A stretch of DNA of 64,000 nucleotides from Lacrimispora xylanisolvens (GTDB lineage Bacteria > Bacillota > Clostridia > Lachnospirales > Lachnospiraceae). Shown piece after piece: positions 37,813 through 47,686 of this stretch. Where the stretch lies: NCBI RefSeq assembly GCF_002934545.1, contig NZ_PTJA01000002.1:462486-526485 (forward strand). The letters are read 5' to 3'. The notes below the pieces were generated by a model. That model saw only the letters and a list, made by a program, of their open reading frames with translations. It made no database searches and was not told the origin of the DNA. The position numbers and the translations under genes are program-made. How positions within the stretch are numbered: position 1 is the first letter of the stretch; each line of letters starts with the position of its first letter.

Positions 37813-39798
37813 ATGGATAACAAGAATCAGAATAACAAAATGCCTAAGAATGCCCAGGCCATCGTTATCTGGGTTACAGCGTTTCTGATTGCGGTAGCAG
37901 GCATCTCGTATCTGCATAATGCCATAACGACGAGGACGAATAAAGAATTAAGCTACGATACCTTTATGAATATGGTAGATCAAAAACAGGTGGAATCGGT
38001 TGTAGTCGAGGATACCAGAATCACCATTACTCCCAAGAAGACCTGGGAGGAATATAAACCGGGTGTCAGCTATTATACGGTAAGAATGGACAACGATTTA
38101 AACCTGGCAGAGCGTCTTCGTACTGCTGGAGTGGAAACCGTAAGGACGCGCCGGGATGGAAACTTTTTCATCCAGACCATTGTCAGCTATCTTCTTTTAT
38201 TTGCAGCAATGGGCTTCTTACTGAACTTTATGATGCGTCGTGTAGGCGGCGGCGGACTGATGGGCGTTGGAAAGAGCAATGCCAAGGTCTACGTACAGAA
38301 AGAAACAGGAATCACCTTTAAAGATGTGGCAGGTGAAGATGAAGCCAAGGAATCCTTAACGGAGATCGTTGATTTCCTTCATAATCCCGGAAAATATACA
38401 AAGATCGGTGCCAAGCTTCCTAAGGGAGCCCTTTTAGTAGGTCCTCCCGGAACAGGAAAGACGCTTCTTGCCAAGGCAGTTGCAGGTGAGGCTCATGTTC
38501 CTTTCTATTCTCTTTCCGGTTCAGATTTTGTAGAGATGTTTGTGGGTGTTGGTGCTTCCCGTGTCCGTGACTTATTTAAGCAGGCTCAGGAATCCGCTCC
38601 CTGTATTATATTTATTGATGAGGTAGATGCCATCGGTAAGAGCCGTGACTCCAGATTTGGCGGCGGCAACGATGAAAGAGAGCAGACGTTAAACCAGCTC
38701 CTTTCCGAGATGGATGGTTTTGATTCTTCCAAGGGTCTTCTGGTTCTGGCAGCTACCAACCGCCCGGAGATCCTGGATCCCGCACTCCTCCGTCCCGGTC
38801 GTTTTGACCGCCGGATTATCGTAGATAAGCCGGATTTAAAAGGCCGTGTGGACATCTTAAAGGTTCATGCGAAAGACGTACTTTTAGATGAAACAGTAGA
38901 TTTGGATGCCATTGCACTTGCAACTTCCGGTGCTGTTGGTTCCGATCTTGCCAACATGATTAATGAAGGTGCCATTCTGGCAGTAAAGAACGGGCGTCAT
39001 GCAGTATCCCAGAAGGATCTGTTTGAGGCAGTTGAAGTTGTCCTGGTTGGTAAGGAAAAGAAAGACAGGGTTCTTAATAAGGAAGAGAGACGGATCGTAT
39101 CCTATCATGAAGTTGGCCATGCCTTAGTCAGCGCACTTCAAAAGGATGCAGAACCGGTGCAGAAGATCACCATTGTTCCAAGAACCATGGGAGCGCTGGG
39201 ATATGTAATGCATGTGCCGGAGGAAGAGAAGTTCTTAAACTCCAAGAAAGAGCTTCACGCCATGCTGGTTGGTTACTTAGCCGGACGTGCGGCAGAGGAA
39301 ATCGTATTTGATTCCATTACCACTGGAGCAGCCAATGATATCGAGCAGGCCACCAAGGTTGCCCGTGCCATGATTACCCAGTATGGTATGTCAGATAAAT
39401 TCGGACTGATCGGTCTTGCTACGAAAGAAGATCAGTATTTAAGCGGAAGAATGGTTATGAACTGCGCAGAAGCAACTTCCTCCCAGATCGATGAAGAAGT
39501 CATGAAGATGTTAAAAGAGGCTTATGAAGAAGCTAAGAATCTTCTGATGGAGAACCGGGACATCATGGATCAGATTGCAGAATTCTTAATCGAGAGAGAG
39601 ACCATTACAGGTAAAGAATTTATGAAGATCTTCCGTGAAGCAAAAGGAATTCCGGAACCGGTGAAAACAGACGAAGAGTCAGGAGATGACGAGTCATCTG
39701 AGGAGCCAAAAGACGGATTGACCGATTGGGTGAAAGAGGAAGTTAAGGCGAAAACAGAAGAATTTCGTGGTGACACAGAGGACAAAACAGAGTTATGA
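37813..39798 (+). CDS. ftsH: ATP-dependent zinc metalloprotease FtsH
   Basis: Membrane-anchored AAA+ protease, 661 residues, for membrane-protein quality control. Two membrane segments (about 15-35 and 118-140) flank an extracytoplasmic domain. Walker A GPPGTGKTLLAKA (about 211), Walker B CIIFIDEVDAIG, the second region of homology with RPGRFDRRI, and the zinc site HEVGH (about 432) are all present. The C-terminal tail is acidic (ESGDDESSEEPKDG). Confidence 0.97.
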   Translation: MDNKNQNNKMPKNAQAIVIWVTAFLIAVAGISYLHNAITTRTNKELSYDTFMNMVDQKQVESVVVEDTRITITPKKTWEEYKPGVSYYTVRMDNDLNLAERLRTAGVETVRTRRDGNFFIQTIVSYLLLFAAMGFLLNFMMRRVGGGGLMGVGKSNAKVYVQKETGITFKDVAGEDEAKESLTEIVDFLHNPGKYTKIGAKLPKGALLVGPPGTGKTLLAKAVAGEAHVPFYSLSGSDFVEMFVGVGASRVRDLFKQAQESAPCIIFIDEVDAIGKSRDSRFGGGNDEREQTLNQLLSEMDGFDSSKGLLVLAATNRPEILDPALLRPGRFDRRIIVDKPDLKGRVDILKVHAKDVLLDETVDLDAIALATSGAVGSDLANMINEGAILAVKNGRHAVSQKDLFEAVEVVLVGKEKKDRVLNKEERRIVSYHEVGHALVSALQKDAEPVQKITIVPRTMGALGYVMHVPEEEKFLNSKKELHAMLVGYLAGRAAEEIVFDSITTGAANDIEQATKVARAMITQYGMSDKFGLIGLATKEDQYLSGRMVMNCAEATSSQIDEEVMKMLKEAYEEAKNLLMENRDIMDQIAEFLIERETITGKEFMKIFREAKGIPEPVKTDEESGDDESSEEPKDGLTDWVKEEVKAKTEEFRGDTEDKTEL

Positions 39799-39822
39799 TG
39801 GTTTGACCGTTTCACAAACTGA

Positions 39823-39851
39823 TTGTAACAAATGGAGATTTTTGGTATAAT
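39823..39851 (+). promoter_or_regulatory. Promoter of the jetABC operon
   Basis: TTGTAA (39823-39828), a 17-bp spacer and TATAAT (39846-39851). Confidence 0.75.
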
Positions 39852-39896
39852 AAAGGCAATAGCCTTGAATCAGATACAATAAGGAACGAAGAATCA

Positions 39897-39931
39897 AACG
39901 GCTGTCATGTAGGATGATAGCCGTTTCTTTC
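39897..39931 (+). terminator. Leader terminator-like hairpin before jetA
   Basis: AACGGCT (39897-39903) pairs with AGCCGTT (39919-39925), with extra TCAT/ATGA pairs inside, and is followed by TCTTTCTG. It could terminate ftsH transcripts and attenuate the jet operon, whose promoter lies upstream of it. Confidence 0.65.
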
Positions 39932-39982
39932 TGTCTGTTTTTATAGGAATAACAAAGTGATGGGAGATGAGTCAAAACAACC

Positions 39983-41344
39983 ATGATACTGATGAATGAG
40001 ATACCGGACCGTTTCTGGGGACTGTTCCGTTCCATAAACCGGTCGACCTACATAGAAGCCCTTTTAAGAATTAACGAAGAATATGAATACAGCAACTACT
40101 TTTTAAGCCGTGAGGTGTGTCTGCAGGTTTTAGAGGAGTATTTTGTCCAGAAACGTCTGGTGATCTGGCAGGATGAGCTGGAAGATGAGGCAGATGAATT
40201 ACTGCCCCCTGCTTCCAGAGTATTAAACTGGCTTTTGAGGGCAGGCTGGCTTCGCAAGGTGGATGATTATGCCTCCATGACGGTGAATATCGTAATTCCT
40301 GATTATGCCGCTGTCATGATTGAGGCATTTTTTAAACTTTCCAGTGACGAAGAGGATGAAACACAGATTTATATTCAGAACATTTACGCCATTCTTTTCT
40401 CTTTGAAACATGATCCCAGGGCGGGAATCAGCCTTTTAAATACGGCTTATGTTAATACAAAGCGGCTCAATAAGTCTTTGCAGGATATGCTGCATAACAT
40501 GGATAAGTTCTTTGCAAGTCTTTTGGAGCAGAAAGCGTACGGGGAGCTGTTAAAAGAGCATCTGGAAGGCTATGTGGAAGAGATCGTAAAAAAGAAGTAC
40601 CACATTTTGAAGACGTCGGATAACTTTTATCTTTATAAAAATGATATTAAACGGTGGATTGGCAGTTTGCGGGACGATATTGGGTGGATGGAAGAAATGA
40701 GCCGGCGAAGCGCTAACCGGGTGACTGCTGCAGATGTGGCTGAAAAGCTGGATCAGATAGAACGGGGGTTTGATCACATCGAACACCGGATTTCCAATAT
40801 GGACAAGGAGCATTCCCGCTACATCCGTGCTACGGTAACAAGGCTAAATTATCTTCTCAATCAGGAGGATAACATGAAAGGTCTTGTGATCCGGTTGTTA
40901 AATCATTTATCTCTTGTGGATGATCCGGAGGAAGCCATTGAAAAAGCGGGGAATTGTATGAACTTATCCCAGATGGCAATTCTTTCTGACAAATCCATTT
41001 ATAAAAAGAGAAAGAGCAGAACGGAGTTTAAGGAAACACTGGTGCCGGATGAGGAACCTACGGAGCTGACTGCAGAGGAGATTCTGAATTTAAACCGGGT
41101 GAAGAATCGTTACAGCAGGAAGGAAATTGAAAGCTATATTGAATCCCGCATGGTAGATGGACGCATGGAGGTCAGGGAAGATACCATCCGCACACCGGAG
41201 GAATTTGAAAAGCTGATTCTGGCTTATGATTATTCCATAAGGAGAAAAAGCCTTTATAAAGTGGAGGATATGGATCCGGAGCTGGTCGATAATGGGAAGT
41301 ACCGTTATCCCCGGCTGGTATTTGTAAGGAGGAATGAAGTATGA
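39983..41344 (+). CDS. jetA: Wadjet/MksBEF-type kleisin JetA
   Basis: MukF/MksF-like kleisin of a bacterial condensin, 453 residues. N-terminal winged-helix-type region (IPDRFWGLFRSINRSTYIEA) and a helical middle (VAEKLDQIERGFDHIEHRIS) are as in the JetA family. It bridges the JetC ATPase heads and binds JetB. It is followed directly by jetB (overlap ATGA) and jetC. Wadjet systems recognise plasmid-sized circles; the cleaving subunit JetD is not encoded next to this operon. The start (GGGAGATGAG about 12 bp upstream) could instead be the ATG at 39992. Confidence 0.82.
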   Translation: MILMNEIPDRFWGLFRSINRSTYIEALLRINEEYEYSNYFLSREVCLQVLEEYFVQKRLVIWQDELEDEADELLPPASRVLNWLLRAGWLRKVDDYASMTVNIVIPDYAAVMIEAFFKLSSDEEDETQIYIQNIYAILFSLKHDPRAGISLLNTAYVNTKRLNKSLQDMLHNMDKFFASLLEQKAYGELLKEHLEGYVEEIVKKKYHILKTSDNFYLYKNDIKRWIGSLRDDIGWMEEMSRRSANRVTAADVAEKLDQIERGFDHIEHRISNMDKEHSRYIRATVTRLNYLLNQEDNMKGLVIRLLNHLSLVDDPEEAIEKAGNCMNLSQMAILSDKSIYKKRKSRTEFKETLVPDEEPTELTAEEILNLNRVKNRYSRKEIESYIESRMVDGRMEVREDTIRTPEEFEKLILAYDYSIRRKSLYKVEDMDPELVDNGKYRYPRLVFVRRNEV

Positions 41345-41991
41345 CAAATGAAGAATATACTGGCTCTATCAGCCAGATTCCATATTATGACGGACTTTTG
41401 CAGGGAGAGAAGGCGGAATTAAGAGATGCCATACGGCTGCTGTTAAAACAGACCTTTATTCTGGAACACCGGTATGACAAGCGTTCCGGCCGTTTTATTT
41501 ATAACCAGGAGTTTAAGGTCTGCAACAAGCACCTGGAGTTTATCCGGGCGTATCTGGCAGTCAGCGGTATTAATGTGCTGGAGAACAGCCAGCTGGGTCT
41601 CATCTATATACAGGGTGAGGACACCATGGGAGAAAAGCTGCCAAAGCTTGCTACCCTTTACATACTGGTGCTGAAGTTAATTTACGATGAGCAGATGGCG
41701 GCAGTTTCCACCAGCATCAATGTTTATACCACCATAAGCGAGATCCACGACAAGCTTGGCAATTACAGGCTTTTCAAAAAGCAGCCTTCTGTTACGGAGA
41801 TCCGCCGTGCCATCGCTCTGCTGAAAAAATATCAGATTCTGGAGCCCCTTGATGTACTGGAAGATTTAGATGGGGACAACCGCATGATTATTTACCCCAG
41901 TATTAATGTGGTTTTATTTGGCGATGACGTAAGGTCTCTGCTGGAATCATTTGAAGAAGAAGGAGACAGCGATGACGAATCAGAATTTTGA
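41341..41991 (+). CDS. jetB: MukE/MksE-like subunit JetB (DUF4194)
   Basis: Winged-helix KITE-type subunit of 216 residues, DUF4194-like. The pattern LLKQTFILEHRYDKRSG and later IRRAIALLKKYQILEPLD fits the two winged-helix lobes. AAGGAGG lies upstream. It overlaps jetA by 4 bp and jetC by 20 bp, indicating stoichiometric synthesis of a complex. Confidence 0.82.
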   Translation: MTNEEYTGSISQIPYYDGLLQGEKAELRDAIRLLLKQTFILEHRYDKRSGRFIYNQEFKVCNKHLEFIRAYLAVSGINVLENSQLGLIYIQGEDTMGEKLPKLATLYILVLKLIYDEQMAAVSTSINVYTTISEIHDKLGNYRLFKKQPSVTEIRRAIALLKKYQILEPLDVLEDLDGDNRMIIYPSINVVLFGDDVRSLLESFEEEGDSDDESEF

Positions 41992-44900
41992 GGCATTGTC
42001 CAGGATACTTTTAAATAACTGGCATTACATTACCCGTAAGACACTGTCTTTTCATGAAGAAATCAATTTTTTTACAGGACATTCCGGCAGCGGTAAGTCA
42101 ACGGTCATTGATGCCATGCAGATCCTGCTTTATGCTAATACAGACGGAAGAGGATTCTTTAATAAAGCGGCTGCTGACGATTCGGACCGGAATCTGATCG
42201 AATATCTGCGGGGAATGGTCAATATCGGAGAAAATAATGAATTTGCCTATTTAAGGAACCAGAATTTCTCTACCACCATTGCTCTGGAGCTAAAGCGCAC
42301 AGACAACGGGGAATGCCAGTGTGTGGGAATTATCTTTGATGTGGAAACAGCCACCAATGATATATCAAGGAAGTTTTTCTGGCACAAAGGCCCGTTGTGG
42401 GAAAATGAATACCGCACCGGAACAAGAACCATGACAATTGATGAAGTGACCTCTTACCTTCAGGTTCATTATGAGAAGGATGAGTATTTTACCACCTCTC
42501 ATAACGAACGGTTCCGCAGACAGCTGTATGATGTCTATCTGGGGGGACTGGATTCGGAGAAGTTTCCTCTGCTCTTTAAGCGGGCGATTCCGTTCCGCAT
42601 GAATATCCGGCTGGAGGATTTCGTAAAGGAATATATCTGCATGGAACAGGATATTCACATTGAGGACATGCAGGAAAGCGTCATGCAGTATGGGCGGATG
42701 AGAAAGAAGATCGAGGATACCTTTGTGGAGATTGGGTATTTAAAGGAAATGAGATCGCTCTACGATTCTGTGCTGGAAAAGGATGAGGAGATCCGGTCAA
42801 ACACCTATTATTTCCGCAAAATGGAGATACTGGATTATCAGACCCGGATTCAGGCGCTGAAGGATAAGATCCGTTTATCAGGGGAGGAGTATAACCGTCA
42901 GGAAGAGCGGAAAGAAGGACTGGATGTTCAGATTAATGATCTGACAAAGCAGGGAGAAGAGCTACTCCGCCAGATTTCTTCCACCGGATATGAGGACTTA
43001 AAGAATCAGCTGGAGTCAGCCAGGGAGCTGGTGAACCATTTAAATAAAAGTGTGGTAAAATGGCAGCAGACGGCAGACCGCCTGAATGCATGGATTGATG
43101 AGGAATCCACCTCCAACCAGACCATATGGGACATTGAGGAATTTGAGAAAAATACCATTGATGAGGAGAAACTTGCCAGGTTAAAGAAATCCATCGCCCA
43201 AATGCAGGAAGAGACGGAAGATACGAAAAAAGAGGCAGAAAGCCTTTTGAGAGAAATCAAGAAACGGGAGCGTCAGACCAGTGAGGAACTTGCCCAGTTA
43301 AAAGCAGGTAGCAAGGCTTATCCAAAGCATGTGGAGCGGGCGAAAACATTTCTCCAGCAGCGTCTTCTTCAAAAGACAGGCAAGGCAGTGGAGGTTCACG
43401 TTCTTGCGGATCTTTTGGATATCCGGGATGAGAAATGGAGAAATGCGGCAGAGGGATATTTAGGCAATCACAAGCTGTCTTTGGTGGTTGCTCCAGCCCA
43501 TGCAAAAGCAGCCATGGAAGTCTATGAGGAACTGGATCAGAGTGAAGCTTTTCATGTGGCAGTTCTGGATACTGAGAGGGCAGGAGAGAGCACCCATGAG
43601 GTTCTTACCAATTCTCTTGTGGAAGAAGTGATTGTAAGAGAGTCTTATTTGCAGCCTTATCTGGATTTGCTTCTTGGAAAAGTGATCAAATGCGAAAGTC
43701 TGGAAGAATTACGCAGCTGCCGGATCGGTATTACACCGGAATGTATGCTGTACCACACCTTCCGCTTACAGCACATAAATCCCGATCATTACACCAGATT
43801 TGCCTATATCGGTAAGGACAGTGTACGCCGCAGAATCCGTCTGCTGGAAAAGAATCTGGAAGCCATGGAGGCAGAGAAGAAGCCGCAGGAACTGATTATA
43901 GGGGAATGCAGCCGCATTCTTTCTCTGGAAGCTTTAACAGAGGGAACAGAGGTTTATGCAGAGTGGCAGCAGGAAATCGCTTCTTTCAAAGAAAAAGAGA
44001 AAGAAATCCGAAAGCTGGAGCAGAAACTGGAAAAGCTGAAAGCCCAGAATGTGGAGGAATGGGAAAAGGAGCGGGAAGCCATTTTAGGTCTTTGCGAGGG
44101 AAAACGTGCCGAGTTAAGGGTGTTAGACCGTCTCATGGGAGACCTTCAGAGAAAGGCAGAAGAGTTCCAGCGTGAAGCGGTTCAGTTAGAAGAAGAACTG
44201 GTGGCGAAGGAACGGGTATTGGAAGTTGACCAGGAGTTGGAGGGTGTATTAAAAACATCTCTGGAGGGCAATGAAACCCCACGATATGACCGTTTGAAGG
44301 ATCGATACTTTGCCCTTTTAAAGAGGGCTGAGGAAGCCCGTGAAGAGGCGTACCGCCTTCTTGTCTCTGCAAGAGGTGAGTATGTGCGTAAGTATCCTAA
44401 CCGGAACTTTTCACTGACTGCTGAGGATAATCAGGAATATGACCGTCTTCTGGAGATCATGGAGTGCGCAAATCTGGAAGAATATAAAGACATGGCAGCA
44501 GAACAGGCAAAGTCCGCAGTCCTTCATTTTAAAGACGACTTTATGTTTAAGATCCGAAGCGCCATTCGGGATGCACTGCAGAGAAGGGATGAGTTAAACC
44601 GGATTATCAACAGACTGGATTTCGGAAAGGACAAGTATCAGTTTGTTATCGGAAAGAACAAGGGACCGGATGGCAGGTACTATGACATGTTCATGGATGA
44701 TTCTCTGGAAATCAATCCTTCCCAGCTGACGGATTCTCTGGATAATCAAATGAATCTTTTCACCATGGAACATGAAAATCAGTACGGGGAATTAATCAAT
44801 GATCTGATTAATATCTTCATTCCGCCGGAAAATGCAACTCCGGAGCAGATGGAGGAAGCAAAGCGGAATATGGATAAATATGCGGATTACCGTACCTATC

Positions 44901-45361
44901 TGACCTTTGACATGCAGCAGCTGATTCAGAATGAGGATGAAGTCATAAAGATCCGTTTAAGCAAGATGATTAAGAAGAATTCCGGCGGAGAGGGGCAGAA
45001 TCCCCTTTACGTGGCGCTTCTTGCCAGCTTTGCCCAGGCATACCGGATTAATGTGCCTCAGAAGATTCAGAGAACCCCAACCATCCGTCTTGTAGTTCTT
45101 GACGAGGCATTTTCCAAGATGGATGGGGAAAAGGTGGCAAGCTGTATCGAGCTGATCCGCGGCCTTGGTTTCCAGGCTATTATCAGCGCTACCAATGATA
45201 AGATTCAGAACTATGTGGAAAATGTAGACAAGACTTTTGTTTTCGCAAACCCCAACAAGAAATCCATCTCCATACAGGAATTTGAACGGGAGAGTTTTCC
45301 CCAGCTGATGAGGGAACTTGATGAGGAAGATGAGGATGCAGGTGGCGTGGCTGGAGAATAG
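41972..45361 (+). CDS. jetC: MukB/SbcC-like SMC ATPase JetC
   Basis: SMC-type motor of 1129 residues from the ATG at 41972 (GAAGGAG 7 bp upstream). Walker A GHSGSGKST (residues 36-44), then two long coiled-coil arms (about 270-450 and 640-830) around a hinge-like region. The C-terminal head carries the signature SGGEGQNPLYVALLASFAQA (about 1005) and Walker B TIRLVVLDEAFSKMDG (about 1040), so ATPase activity looks intact. The tail is acidic. A terminator follows at once, leaving no room for jetD. Confidence 0.88.
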   Translation: MTNQNFEALSRILLNNWHYITRKTLSFHEEINFFTGHSGSGKSTVIDAMQILLYANTDGRGFFNKAAADDSDRNLIEYLRGMVNIGENNEFAYLRNQNFSTTIALELKRTDNGECQCVGIIFDVETATNDISRKFFWHKGPLWENEYRTGTRTMTIDEVTSYLQVHYEKDEYFTTSHNERFRRQLYDVYLGGLDSEKFPLLFKRAIPFRMNIRLEDFVKEYICMEQDIHIEDMQESVMQYGRMRKKIEDTFVEIGYLKEMRSLYDSVLEKDEEIRSNTYYFRKMEILDYQTRIQALKDKIRLSGEEYNRQEERKEGLDVQINDLTKQGEELLRQISSTGYEDLKNQLESARELVNHLNKSVVKWQQTADRLNAWIDEESTSNQTIWDIEEFEKNTIDEEKLARLKKSIAQMQEETEDTKKEAESLLREIKKRERQTSEELAQLKAGSKAYPKHVERAKTFLQQRLLQKTGKAVEVHVLADLLDIRDEKWRNAAEGYLGNHKLSLVVAPAHAKAAMEVYEELDQSEAFHVAVLDTERAGESTHEVLTNSLVEEVIVRESYLQPYLDLLLGKVIKCESLEELRSCRIGITPECMLYHTFRLQHINPDHYTRFAYIGKDSVRRRIRLLEKNLEAMEAEKKPQELIIGECSRILSLEALTEGTEVYAEWQQEIASFKEKEKEIRKLEQKLEKLKAQNVEEWEKEREAILGLCEGKRAELRVLDRLMGDLQRKAEEFQREAVQLEEELVAKERVLEVDQELEGVLKTSLEGNETPRYDRLKDRYFALLKRAEEAREEAYRLLVSARGEYVRKYPNRNFSLTAEDNQEYDRLLEIMECANLEEYKDMAAEQAKSAVLHFKDDFMFKIRSAIRDALQRRDELNRIINRLDFGKDKYQFVIGKNKGPDGRYYDMFMDDSLEINPSQLTDSLDNQMNLFTMEHENQYGELINDLINIFIPPENATPEQMEEAKRNMDKYADYRTYLTFDMQQLIQNEDEVIKIRLSKMIKKNSGGEGQNPLYVALLASFAQAYRINVPQKIQRTPTIRLVVLDEAFSKMDGEKVASCIELIRGLGFQAIISATNDKIQNYVENVDKTFVFANPNKKSISIQEFERESFPQLMRELDEEDEDAGGVAGE

Positions 45362-45382
45362 TCATTCGCCTGATCAGATAAC

Positions 45383-45430
45383 GAAAAAAACACCTTGCCC
45401 GGCTTTTTTTGCCGATGCAAGGTGTTTTTC
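45383..45430. terminator. Bidirectional terminator after jetC
   Basis: ACACCTTGC (45390-45398) pairs with GCAAGGTGT (45417-45425), with an A-run before and a T-run after. It serves jetC and the convergent lipoprotein gene. Confidence 0.92.
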
Positions 45431-47404
45431 TTATCCCCAGGCAGGGACTGCCAGATAATAGGCTGTATCAGGATTTGCATCCCAGGCGGCTTCCTTTACC
45501 CATCCCCAGGCTCCGGCCTCGTTCATAACCAGGATATAGGAGTGTCCGTCCTTTACTGCCCAGCCGATGGGGCAGACTGTTTCTCCAGGACTGACAGAGA
45601 AAGCGGGGGTATCTCCTTCCATAAAAGATGTGACAGGAAACGTATGGGATACCACATAATAATTCTCCGGATTCTGATGGAGAAACGCATTGGTGATCAT
45701 ATCATAATTCTTATTGAAATAAACATTCTGGGGTACTTCCTTTAATTTCCCGTCTTCATAAGACCAAATAAGATCTACGAAGTAACACCCAAACTGGAGA
45801 GTGGATCCCATAAATGGAGTATCTGCAGATACTTTTAAAATTCCGTCTCCCTCCGCTGTTAATCCTCCCTCACGGAAAAGAGATCCTTTTCCTCCGCAGA
45901 CCGGACCTGCCAGATCTCCAATCAACTCCAGACTGCCGTTTTGGTAACGAAAGAAGCTGTATGAGAAAAGAGAATCGGATTCCTGGGATATATCCAGGTG
46001 AAGCTCGATTTGCTGATCCTTTTTATTAAGGTCCAATGCCGTCAGACTGATGTTGCCCCTTACATTTTCCGGAATCGAGGTCTGGCTCTTGCCATTAATA
46101 GAAAGTTTGAGGCTTTTCTCATAAGAATCTTTCGGGTCTTCGGTGCTGCTCCAGCGAATGGTTTCGCAGACACCATCACCATCTAAATCCAGCAGATAAT
46201 CTTTGTCTGGCTTCAAGGTAACACCTTCATCAGTGATATCTTTGTCAGGCAGCTGGCTTTCCGCTGTCTTAATCAGCTCCAGATTTTTCTTTTCGATCTC
46301 ATTTAGAACATCCTCTTTAAAATCAGCGGGAGACGTTTCTGCGTGATACCATGATTTACTGTTGAAATAATCCTGTAGATCTGCTGCATCAAATTTTCTT
46401 CCATGGCGGGCATAAATTTCGTTTCTTGCCAGTCTCAGCACAGATGGATCAGCTTCCAGCAAGTCTCCGCCTGTGAGATAGCCTGTGCTGCTTTCCGGAA
46501 ATATATAATCTGGCTGTGCCGTGGCATTTACGGTTTCATCTTCTGATTTTTGCGCAGCTGCCATGAGCTGTTTCCCGTAATCATTGAGTTTATCTCCGAT
46601 CTGCTTATAAGGGATCAGCGTTTCCTGTTGGGGAGAAGAGCTGATTTTTCCTCCATTCCACTGAGAAGATAATAAAATTCCTTCCTTTACAAGTGCAAAC
46701 TGGCTAAGGTCGGAAGACATGATCTGGGTCAGAAGGGACGAGTTGGTACTGCCGTCGGCAGATGCCTGACCTGCCGCAGCCTGGGCAAGTACCAGCTTTA
46801 ATCCCTCCGGATCATCGGAAAGAGCGGAAAGAGTGACCCTCTTTCCATTTTGCACATCATAGGAACTTAAAAAGGTAAATGTATCATTGCGGTTAGTTCC
46901 CCTGATGTCGGTGCCGTTCTGCTTCAGACTCAAAATTCTTCCGTCATTTCGCAGTACCTGATAATCAAAGGTATAAAGGTAATTTTTCTGTGGATTACCG
47001 GCTTCTGCTGGTGGGATTTCCATGGTATCACTGATAAAATTGTTTCGCCTGGTGTTCTGGTCATTCTCTCTAACGCTTCGGTTAATGAGATACTGGGAAG
47101 TGAGGTTATCAGAAATGATTACTTCCGGTACCCGGCTGTTCCAACGGTAAATCAGGGCACCGCGGTCAGTATATTTCTCACTGGTAACCGCAGTCCAGGT
47201 TTTTACTGTTACCGGACTGACGTTATTTTTCGTATTTGATTCTCCTGCTTCCGTACTGCTTTCTTCCTGTGCCTCTGTATCCTGTTTTGTGATGGATTCA
47301 GATGGTGGGGAAGGGGTCTCCTCCAACCGGGAATTCATCTTACATCCGGAGGCGGTTATGGAAAGAGTAAGGAATATAACTGGCAGTAATGGATGTGGTT
47401 TCAT
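45431..47404 (-). CDS. YARHG-domain lipoprotein of unknown function
   Basis: Surface lipoprotein of 657 residues. Lipobox ITASGC near residue 21, then a Ser/Glu/Thr-rich linker. A beta-rich domain at about 70-280 resembles RsiV/DUF3298-type extracellular domains. A YARHG domain follows (LARNEIYARHGRKFDAADLQ, about 335-390), then a calcium-like loop LDLDGDGVCETI and a final SH3-like stretch (CPIGWAVKDGHSYILVMNEA). YARHG domains are found in Firmicute envelope proteins of unknown role. Stands alone, divergent from uvrA. Confidence 0.8.
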   Translation of the reverse strand: MKPHPLLPVIFLTLSITASGCKMNSRLEETPSPPSESITKQDTEAQEESSTEAGESNTKNNVSPVTVKTWTAVTSEKYTDRGALIYRWNSRVPEVIISDNLTSQYLINRSVRENDQNTRRNNFISDTMEIPPAEAGNPQKNYLYTFDYQVLRNDGRILSLKQNGTDIRGTNRNDTFTFLSSYDVQNGKRVTLSALSDDPEGLKLVLAQAAAGQASADGSTNSSLLTQIMSSDLSQFALVKEGILLSSQWNGGKISSSPQQETLIPYKQIGDKLNDYGKQLMAAAQKSEDETVNATAQPDYIFPESSTGYLTGGDLLEADPSVLRLARNEIYARHGRKFDAADLQDYFNSKSWYHAETSPADFKEDVLNEIEKKNLELIKTAESQLPDKDITDEGVTLKPDKDYLLDLDGDGVCETIRWSSTEDPKDSYEKSLKLSINGKSQTSIPENVRGNISLTALDLNKKDQQIELHLDISQESDSLFSYSFFRYQNGSLELIGDLAGPVCGGKGSLFREGGLTAEGDGILKVSADTPFMGSTLQFGCYFVDLIWSYEDGKLKEVPQNVYFNKNYDMITNAFLHQNPENYYVVSHTFPVTSFMEGDTPAFSVSPGETVCPIGWAVKDGHSYILVMNEAGAWGWVKEAAWDANPDTAYYLAVPAWG

Positions 47405-47541
47405 ATATCTTCATTCCTCTCTTGTGGTTTATAATAATTATACCATGCTTTTTTTTCGAAAGACAGTTTTACCAAAATTTTCTTCCGGACGAGAAAAGCA
47501 GGATGGATTCTAAGAAATGCATTCAGGATTAAAATATTTAT

Positions 47542-47581
47542 CGAACAAATGTTTGCAATGCGGTTCATATTGTGCTATAAT
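47542..47581 (+). promoter_or_regulatory. LexA (SOS) box overlapping the uvrA promoter
   Basis: CGAACAAATGTTTG (47542-47555) matches the Gram-positive CGAACnnnnGTTyG pattern and overlaps the -35 TTGCAA (47553-47558). The -10 TATAAT lies at 47576-47581 after 17 bp. LexA bound here would block polymerase until DNA damage. Confidence 0.88.
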
Positions 47582-47611
47582 GGGGAAAACCGGTTGCTGA
47601 GTAACTATGGG

Positions 47612-47637
47612 TGCGGACTTCATAACATAAGTCCGCA
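47612..47637 (+). other. Leader hairpin of uvrA
   Basis: TGCGGACTT (47612-47620) pairs perfectly with AAGTCCGCA (47629-47637) around 8 nt, and TTCGATTGTTG follows. It lies between promoter and start; a weak attenuator or stabiliser is possible. Confidence 0.65.
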
Positions 47638-47686
47638 TTCGATTGTTGTGAGATTAATAAATTTCAGGATATAACAGGAGTACAGT

